Positions 22,917 to 32,700 of a stretch of DNA of 64,000 nt are shown here, piece by piece. The translations under genes were made by a program, and so were the position numbers. Every line of letters starts with the position of its first letter. The first letter of the stretch is position 1. Under the pieces are notes generated by a model. That model had not been told where the DNA came from. It did no database searches and saw nothing but the letters and a program-made list of their open reading frames with translations. This stretch comes from Pisolithus tinctorius. Taxonomy: Eukaryota; Basidiomycota; Agaricomycetes; Boletales; Pisolithaceae. The stretch lies in the NCBI GenBank assembly GCA_024663395.1, contig JANFAH010000002.1:5952001-6016000 (forward strand), written 5' to 3'.

Positions 22917-25900
22917 ATGTCGGCCTTTGATTTTGCAACGTTTTTCGTCGGTTGCACGAGTCCCGGACAGACTGGCCAGGACATGTCTGAACTACCAGTC
23001 GTTAGGAACGACAACGGAACACCCACAGAGCACACGTCTCAAGACACCAGCTACAGTGGCGACAAGACCCAGCCCACAGAAGACATATTGAATGCTTTGA
23101 ATGCTCTCAACCCGAAGGCGATCTTGGAAGCCACTCAAAACGGGCACGAGCCCGCTCTTGCACAAGATGATAATGCTGGCCAAGATACCGATACCCCAAT
23201 GGACCCACCGTCTGAGTGGCACGTGCTGCGCGAGAAATTGCGTGAACATCCCCATGACCCGGAAGGCTGGAACCACCTCGTCGACATCGCTGAAAATAGT
23301 GGTGATCTTGAACAAGTCAAGCAGACCTACGAAGCCCTGTTCGAGACGTATCCCAACACGGTATGACATTCCGTTTGCTCCCAAGCACTTAGTTTGACAG
23401 CGGAATGTCAAGTCGTCTGCCCAAATTGCCTATCTCAACCACTTCTTGAGTCCAGGACTGTTCCAGTACGCCGAGGAATTGTTCAAGCGCTTCTTGAGAA
23501 CTTCACCTTCAGTTGACCTCTGGAAGTTTTATATAACATACGTCAGGTCAGTCAGGCAAAACAGATCGCAGCCCCGCACAACATTTTTGATCCAACGCCG
23601 AATCTACAGACGCGTAAATACGTCGCCAACCAGCCGTGAAGCCGTCAGTCGGGCTTATGAATTTGCACTCAATCGCATCGGACAAGACAAAGACAGTGGA
23701 GAGATTTGGCATGACTACATCCAATTCCTCAAAGCCGGCGAGGTATAAACTTATTTATCCAGCTCTGTCGGCGTCAACTGATGTGGTCATTAGACGAATA
23801 CTACTTGGGAAGAACAACAAAAGATGGATGCTCTGCGTAAGGTCTATCATAGGGCAGTTCAGATTCCGCTCGAGAATGTGGAGAAGTTGTGGTCTGAGCT
23901 TGAGGCTTTCGAGAACGGGTTGAACAAGATTACGGTTTGTGTCCCTTTTGCGTTACCCTTTCGAGTGTTTAATTTTCTTCGCAGGCTAAAAAATTTATGT
24001 CTGATTTGTCTCCCGTCTCATATGCAAGCCCGAACAGTGCTTCGTACAATTACAGAGACATCTCGGTCCGTTGTTCCCACCTCCACCTCCGTCTTCTTCG
24101 ACCCGGCCATCAATCTATCTACCGCCTGCACCAACATTCAACGCAGCTGAAAGAGCACTTGTGGGAGCATGGAAAACTTACCTCAAGTGGGAAGAGAACA
24201 ACCCGCTCGAATTTGAAGATAAAGATAAAGCCACGTTGGTATCGCGTGTCCAGCTTGTTTATCGCAAGGCAGGTCATCCGCATGCGATTTTATAGCGAGA
24301 TTTGGTGAGTCTTCTTGCCTCGGTCTTTGCCTGAATTAATTACCTTCTGCAAGGTACATGGCGTTTGTGTGGACAAACAGCATTGGTAAGCAAGAAGAAG
24401 CGCTAAACATCTTGAAGGCCGGCATCGAAGCAAATCCGACTAGTTTCCTCCTTAATTTTGCATATGCTGAGCTGCAAGAGGGGCGCAAGGAATACGCCGA
24501 AGTTAACGCTACTTTCGACAAACTTATCGACCGTCTGCATGTGCAACTCGAGGAACTTGAGGCCCGGGTGAATTCGGCGTCTTCGTCATTCTCGTCTGAT
24601 ATCACTGGCCGTTCTGTGGCTACGAGTGTCCCTAGCTCAATAACTCCCGGTACCGACAGAACCAGGGCACTGTGTCGAACAACTCGTCTTTTGCCACCCA
24701 GAATGCTGATGAGAAACCTCCCAAGTCCAAAGAGTTGCAAGAAGCGCCGGTCTGAATACGGTCTTGTGTGGATTATGTACATTCGATACGCGCGCCGAGC
24801 TCACGATCTCAAGACTTTCCGAGCGGTATTTGCAAAAGCCAGGAAAGACCGATGGACACCCTGGGAGGTTTATGAAGCTGCAGGTGTGTGAGAAGGCAAC
24901 GACAAAGCTCTCAAGTCAACTTGACGAATTTCCGACAGCACTAATGGAATACCATTGCAATAAAGGACTGGTGGTCTCGGAGTAGCGTGTCGTATCTTTG
25001 AAAAAGGTCTGGAAAGTTTCGGTGACGAGATTGAGTTCGTTTTGAGATATCTTGGTTTCTTGATATCGGTCAATGACGACAACAGTGAGCCTGGGTGTAT
25101 TGATGTCCCTCCTTGTCCACCAACTTACGAGATTTTCATCAGACGCACGAGCGCTTTTCGAGCGTGTCATTAGCGCGTTTAGCCCCGATCGGGCACGACC
25201 ATTGTGGGAAAGGTGGGCACGTTACGAGTATCAGTTTGGTGATCTCGAGGCTGCGCAGAAACTTGAGAAACGTATTGCCGAAGTCTACCCAACTGGTGGG
25301 AACAACTTTTTTTTGGGAAGGCGAGCCTTTTTTTTGACATCATTCGTTTGACAGACCCTCCTATCAAACGGTTTGCTCAACGACACACGTACCTGGGTAC
25401 CGATGCCATTGCAGCGAGGGACCTCGGGTTTGCCATGGCAGCCCGCCAACCTGCGGCGGGAGGTAACGCTGCCACATCGGCGGGAGGGCTTGAGAGACGT
25501 ACTGAGTCGCTTCAATCCATGATGCCATTGTCGCATGTGCCTCAAGCCCAAACATCCAAGAGACACTCGACGCCAGACCTCAAGCGCAGAGAGGATTCAG
25601 TGAAGCCTGACTTTGGACCACCATCCAAACGTCAGAGGCCCTTGACACCCCCGCGTGAGCGTGATCGAGACAGGTCGGCTGGGCCGCCCCACCGGAGACG
25701 TCTTGCAAGCCCAGCTGGATGGGAGAAGGAGCGAGACCGAGAACTTGGACACCTCAAGAGGGACCGAGACGAAGACAAGCCATCTCCGTTGCCTACAGTC
25801 TTGTCGTGGTTCGTTGGGCAGTTACCTAATCCGGCCGCTTTGATGGTCAGTACTTGACGACGTGTGAACCGTCGCCTTTTTTGTGTTACAATGGGAAGAA

Positions 25901-26184
25901 CGATGTCATTGATCGCGCGAACCATTGTGTCCCCTTTGCAGGTCCGATATTCAGGGTTGATGATTTGATGATGTTGTTCCGCAATGCTGTCATTCCAAGC
26001 GCTACGCGGAGGGCGACCCCGCCGCCGCCACCTCCACCCCCTCGCGGAAGTATGTTACGTCCTTTGTTTCTCCAAGAGGGGATGTGAAGTTACTAATTGA
26101 CACTTGCTTCTTGCAGCTGGCCGTCCCCCTCCAGATTATGGCCCGTATCAAGGACCCGGAGGTAGAGGTGGACGACGATATTAA
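22917..26184 (+). CDS. RNA14: RNA14, HAT-repeat subunit of the mRNA 3'-end cleavage factor (CstF-77)
   Basis: Scaffold of cleavage factor IA in the nucleus; binds RNA15 and drives poly(A)-site cleavage. ATG 22917 opens an acidic leader, then HAT repeats: [200 protein letters not shown] and [20 protein letters not shown]. The C-terminal part is basic and Pro-rich ([17 protein letters not shown]) with the monkeytail region [20 protein letters not shown], ending [10 protein letters not shown], stop 26182-26184. The homologous frame must shift near 24630 and back near 24745, again near 24985 and near 25836. These are either sequencing indels or damage. About ten introns are implied. Confidence 0.85.
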
Positions 26185-26703
26185 ATGTACTAGTATCGTT
26201 GTGCCTCTCGAAGAACCTTTCTCTTTGAATTTTTCCAACCACTTCCAAATACTAAGTTCTATTAGTTCTGCACTGTCATCAATACCGTAGCATATATCAA
26301 CAAAAAAACCTTTTGCTTAAATTGAAACGATGATGCATATGACGATATGTGTAAATTCCTCACAGCCCTTCGGTAGCACTAGGTACCACCTCCTGCTCAA
26401 AATTTTAACACAGCGATAGTGCAACCTTTGCAACACAAATTCCTGTGCGGTTTTTAGTACCATCTCTGCAAGAGAAGTGAGGGTTATCAGTTCGAGATTC
26501 GGGGATACTAATACACAGATGCAGCGTTATAGCCGCAGGGGGCACTTCCACGAGCATGAAGTTCACTGTAAATATTGATTTTACATGCTGTGTCGGTGCT
26601 GTGCACACGTGGTGCTGCCTCGTGCTGTAGTTGGTGTAGGCTGTGTCCTCACCATCCTGCGCTCCCCCATTGTTGCCTCTGTTGTCTGACTGGTCTCGGA
26701 GAA
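26185..26703 (+). other. intergenic, promoter of the ubiquitin-like-domain gene
   Basis: About 520 bp with no supportable gene. The frame continues upstream of ATG 26704 to a TTG at 26575 but has no earlier ATG, which supports 26704 as the start. A pyrimidine-rich stretch (gttgcctctgttgtctgactggtctc) directly precedes the ATG. Confidence 0.45.
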
Positions 26704-29700
26704 ATGGTCGACAAGATTATTCCTATTCGTATTAGGCGGGGAGACAAATCCACCCGAACGCCGCGCGATAACGGTCCGAATGTGCTATCTGGTCGTAATG
26801 TCTCCGACGCCTTTCGGATAGGTTTACCTGTGGTACAAGAAGTTGCGGGCGTAATCCCGATCGCCGGTGCGCCGCTGAAGGCTGCGATAGGCGGGTTACT
26901 TGCTGTTCTTCAACTTATAGATGTGATGTTGATCCATTTTCATGTATTGTTCTTGTTTCTAAACGTCATCATAGAGATGCACCCAGAACAGGAAGGCCTT
27001 AGATGACCTCACTTACCGATTGTACACGCTCAGTTGCCTTATAGCCAATGCCCCAACTGCTCAGACCCCTGATGAAGAAGATAGACGGAAGAGGCTGATC
27101 AAGTAAGTCGCGCTACGAAATGCGTCGGATATTCGATAGTGAAGTATTACTTGATCAGGATGCTAGAGGACACTACAAGCACGTTGGGTGAGATGCGAAG
27201 CGTCATGCGTGGGTCCCCAGCTCTCGCGCAAGAGATAGCTGGATGCTCCAGCAAAATCGATGAATATATTGGGGAAACTACGGTGAAACTGCATCTTCAT
27301 CATGACACTCCTGTCTTATTCGTCGTCTTGTATAGCTCGTTTACCTCATGCAACAACAGACGGACATCACCACGATTATGCATACCCAGCAGACGCAATT
27401 TCAATCTATCATGCAAGTTCTGAAGACACTGTATTCGAGACAATTACCTACAGACATCACCTCTGCTACTGTGACAATGGTCGATGCGACGGGACGGGAA
27501 CATCGCATGCTGCTTGATCAGTGCAGTTCTTTTGATGTTGGTTGCTGGAACTCAAATGTGGATTCACAAACCTCACCATATTTTTTAGCGACTGGTTACT
27601 TTTTTGCCTGGCATACTGCACCAATGTCGGCCAGATGAAGCTGAGATCCAACAGTGGTATATTGACCAGGGACAATATGATATTGTGATTGACGATGGCA
27701 CTAACGTAACCCAACTGACAAGGGAGAGTGATGTTTGGTCAACTATTCAGCCAGGGACCAAAATGGTCATGAGGATTATTACCGCAGAAGTGGTCAGGAG
27801 CTTTTCTGCAAGATGTCGGTGCCGCTGTGGGAAATGGAATGATATCAAGGTTGACGGTGCCACACTCGTGGATGCATTGGTGCATGGTTGCACCATCACC
27901 TGGTAAACTAATTTCCAGCGCCCGTCCGGCAGGGCTCACAATAATCCGGCAGTCGCTACTGCTGGCGACGCTTTCAGATAACGGGCACCGAAGCGGAAGA
28001 GGTTAGAAGCCGGCAGCGAGGGAGATCACAGCCCAGCGGTGATAGACCGTCGGAGGTAGCAGAGAGCCTCATTCGCAATTTTGTGGTGAAGCAAGCGGTG
28101 TGTTGGACCCAAATACGTGGTTGAGTTCCGACACTGCTGACGTTGTGGGCTTGGAAAGCTACAGCTGGTATATTGTGATTCCTGATTTGCACGCCGTCTG
28201 CTGACTACCGCATCACTGTTCCATGCCTTCAGGAGGTGGGTGGCCATGCATTTTGGTGTGTTTGCTGTTTACTGACCCTTGTCTGCTATCCCCCCATGCA
28301 CAGGACGTGCGTGTTCTCACGTTTCGAGCGTCTAGGAATTTGCTGACCCATGGCTGCTATTCCCCATCCACAGATTGTACGTGTTCTCACCTTTCGAGCG
28401 TCTGGCTGTTTTGTGAACCTTGCCCTGCTATTCCCCATCCACAGCTTGTGCGCGTTCTCTCCTTTGGAGCGTTCGAGTGTTTGCTGACTCTTGGCTGCTA
28501 TTCCCCAGCCACAGCCTGTGCGCGTTCTCACCTTTCTAGCATCTGGGTGTTTGTTGACCCTTGGCTACTATTTTCCATCCACAGCGAGTGCGTGTTCTCA
28601 CCTCTCGGGCGTCTGTGCATTTGCTGACCCTTGGCTACTATTTTCCATCCACAGCCAGTGCGTGTACTCACCTCTCGGGCGTCTGTGCATTTGCTGACCC
28701 TTAGCTACTATTCCTGATCCACAGCCAGTGCGTGTTCTCACCTTTCGAGAGTCGGAGTGTTTGCTGACCCTTGCTTGCTATCTCCCATCCACAGAAAGTG
28801 CGTATTCTCAGCTTTCGAGCGTCTGAATGTTTGCTGACCCCTGGCTGCTATTTCCTATCCACAGCAAGTGCGTGCTCTCACCTTTCCAATGGTTGGCCGT
28901 TTGCTGACCCTTGGTTGCTATTCCCCATTCACAGTTTGTGCGTGTTTCTCACCTTTGGAGCGTCTGAGTGTTTGTTGACCCTTGCCTGCTATTTCCCTTC
29001 CGCAGAATGTGCGTTCTCGCCTTTGGAGCGTCTGGCCATTTGCTGAACCTTGGCTGCTATTCCGCATCCACAGCCAGTGCGTGTTCTCACCTTCCCAGTG
29101 TCTGGCCGTTGGCTGACCCTTGGCTGCTATCCCCCATTCACAGTGGGTGCGTGTTCTTACCTATTGAGCGTCTGGGCGTTTGCTGACCCTTGCCTGCTAT
29201 TTCCCATCCGCAGGATGTGTGTGTTCTCGTCTTTGGAGCGTCTGGCCATTTGCTGAACCTTGGCTGCTATTCCGCATCCACAGCCAGTGCGTGTTCTCAC
29301 CTTCCCAGTGTCTGGCCGTTTGCTGACCCTTGGCTGCTGTTCCCCATCCACAGATTGTGCGTGTTCTCACCTTCCCAGTGTCTGGGTGTTTGCTGACCCT
29401 CGGCTGCTATTCCCCATTCACAGTGGGTGCGTGTTCTTACCTATTGAGCGTCTGGGCGTTTGCTGACCCTTGGCTGTTTCCCATCCGCAGAATGTGTGTG
29501 TTCTCGCCTTTGGAGCGTCTGGCCATTTGCTGAACCTTGGCTGCTATTCTGCATCCACAGGAAGTGCGTGTTCTCGCCTTTCGAGCGTCTGGCCATTTGC
29601 TGACTATTGGCTACGATTCTCCATCTACAGCCAGTGCGTGTTCTCACCTTTCGAGTGTCTGGGCGCTTGCTGACCCTTGCCTTCTGTTCTCCATCCACAG

Positions 29701-32700
29701 GAAGTGCGTGTTCCAACCTGTCAAGTGTCTAGGCGTTTGCTGATCTTTGCCCTGCTATTCCCCATCCACAGCGAGTCCGTGTTCTCACCGTTGGAGCGTC
29801 TGGGTGTTTGCTGACCCTTGGCTGCTATTCCCCATGCACAGGATGTGCGTGTTCTAACCTTTGGAGCCTCTGGGCGTTTTCTAACCCTCGGCTGCTATTC
29901 CCCATGCACAGGAAGTGCGTATTCTCACCTTTGGGGTGTCTAGGTGTTTGCTGACCGTTGGCTGCTATTCCCAATCCACAGGAAGTGCGTGTTCTCACCT
30001 TTGGAGCATTTGGCCATTTGCTGAACCTTGGCTGCTATTCCGCATCCATAGGAAGTGAGTGTTCTCGTCTTTCGAGCATCTGGCCATTTGCTTACCCTTG
30101 GCTGCTATTCCCCACGCACAGCCCGTGCGTGTTCTCACTTTTCGAGCGTCTAGACATTTTCTGACTATTGGCTATGATTCCCCATCCACAGCGAGTGCGT
30201 GTTCTCACCTTCGAGTGTCTGGGTGTTTGTGACCGTTGCCTGCTGTTTCCCATCCACAGGAAGTGCGTGTTCCCACCTGTCGAGCGTCCGGGTGTTTGCT
30301 GATCTTTGCCCTGCTATTCCACATTCACAGCTCGTGCGTGTTCTCACCTTTGGAGTGTCTGCGCGTTTGCTGACCGTTGCTTGCTGTTCCCCATTCACAG
30401 GGTGTGCGTTTTCTCACCCTTTGAGTGTCTGGGTGTTTGCTGATCCTTGGCTGGTGCATTCTGGGGCGTTTGCCATTTTCTGACCCTTGGCTACTATTCC
30501 CCATCCACAGTTTGTGCGTGTTCTCACTTTTCGAGTTTCTGGGTATTTGCTGACCCTTGGCTGCTATTCCCCATCCACAGTTTGTGCGTGTTCTCACTTT
30601 TCGAGTGTCTGGGCGTTTGCTGATCATTGGCTGCTATTCCCCATCCACAGGCTGTGCGTGTTCTTACATTTCGCACGTCTGGGCGTTTGCTGACTTGGCC
30701 GCTATTCCCCACTCGCAGCCAGTGCGTGTCCTCACCTTTGGAGCGTCTGGGCTTTTGCTGACCCTAGGCTGCTATTCTCCATCCACAGCGAGTGCGTGTT
30801 CTAACTTTCGAGTGTCTGGGTGTTTGCTGACCCTTTCTGCTGTTTCCCATCCACAGATTGTGCGTGTTCTCACCTTTCGAGCGTCTGGCTGTTTTGTCAA
30901 TCTTGCCCTACTATTCCCCATTTACAGCCAGTGCGTGTTCTCACGTTTTGAGCGTCTGGCTGTTTTGTGAACTTTGCCCAGCTGTTCCCCCATCCACAGA
31001 TTGTGCGTGTTCTCAGCTTTCGGGCATCTATGCGTTTTCTGACTCTTTACCGCTATTACACATCCCCAGCGAGTGCGTGTTCTCACCTTTGGAGTGTCTG
31101 ACCGTTCGCTGAACCTCGCCCTGCCATTCAACATACACAGTATGTGCGTGTTCTCTCCTTTGGATCATCTGGCCGTTTGCTGAACTTTGCCTTGTTACTT
31201 GCCATCCACAGCCAGTGCGTGTTCTCACCTTTCGAGCATCTGGGTGTTTGCTGAAAATTGCTCCGTTATTCGCCATCATAGGAAGTGCGTGTTCTCACCT
31301 TGGGAGTGTCTCCTCGCTTGTTGACCGTTGCCTTGGTATTGCTCATCGATAGGAAGTGTGTGTTCTCACCTTTGGAGCGTCTGGCCGTTTTCTAAATGTT
31401 GCCCTGCCATTCGCTATCTCCAGGAAGTGCGTGCTCTCACCTTTGGAGCGTTTGGTTATCTTCTCATCCTCGCCCTGCTATTCCTCATCCCAAGGACGTA
31501 CGTGTTGTCACCTTTGGGTCATCAGGCTGTTTTCTCACCCTTTCCCTACGATTCTACCTCCGTAGGATGTGCGTGTTCTCACCTTCGGCACGTCTGGCCC
31601 TTTGTTGACCCTTGCCCTCCGATTCTTCATCCATAGGCAGTGCGTGTTCTCACCTTCGGAGCTTTTGGTAGATTTCTGAACCTTTCCTGGCTATTCCCCA
31701 TCCACAGGCAGTGCGTATTCTCACTTTTTTTGGAGCGTCTTGCTGTTTGTCGAGAGTTTTCCCGCTATTTCTCATCTATAGGAAGTACGTGTTCCCACCT
31801 TAGAAGCATCTGGCCGGTTACTGAATCTTCCCTGCTATTCACCATCCACAGGTTGTGCGTGTTATTGCCTTGGGAGCATCTGGCCGTTTGCTGAACCTTG
31901 CTCTGCCGTCCACCATCCACAGGTTGTGCGTGTTCTCACTTTGGGAGCATCTGGCTGTTTGCTGAACCTTGCTCTGTCATTCCTCATCTACAGGAGGTGC
32001 GTGTTCTCATCTTTGGATTGCCTGGTTGTCTTCTCAACCTTGCCCTGCTATTTCCCATCTCCAGGAAGTGCGTGTTATTATCTTTGGAGCATTTGGCTGT
32101 TTGCTGAACCTTGCCCTACTATTTCCTATCTACAGGAGGTGTGCATTCTCACTTTTGGAAGGTCTGGCTGTTTGCTGAACCTTGCCCTACTATTCCCCAT
32201 CCACAGTATGTGCGTAGTCTCACTTTTGGAGTGCCTGGCCACTTTCTGAACCTTGCCCTACTGTTCCTCTCCCACAGGAGGTGCGTGTTCTCACCTTTGG
32301 ACTGCCTGGCTGTTTTCTCAACCTTGCTCTCCCATTCCCTATTCACAGGAGGTGCGTGTTCTCACCTTTGGGCTGCCTGGTTGTTTTCTCAATCTTGCCC
32401 TGTTATTTCCCATCTCCAGGAAGTGCGTGTTCTCACCTTTGGAAGGTCTGGCTGTTTGCTGAACCTTGCTCTGCCATTCCCCGTCTACAGTATGTGCGTG
32501 TTCTCGCCTTTGGAGCGTTTGGCTACTTGCTGAACCTTGCCCTACTATTCCCATCCACAGGAGGTGCGTGTTTTTCGCCTTTAGATTGCCTGATTGGTCT
32601 CTCGACCTTGCCTTGCTGTTCCCCATTTCCAGGAAGTGCGTGTTCTCACCTTTGGAGCATCTAGTGGTTTGCTGAACCTTGCCCTACTATTTTCCATCCA

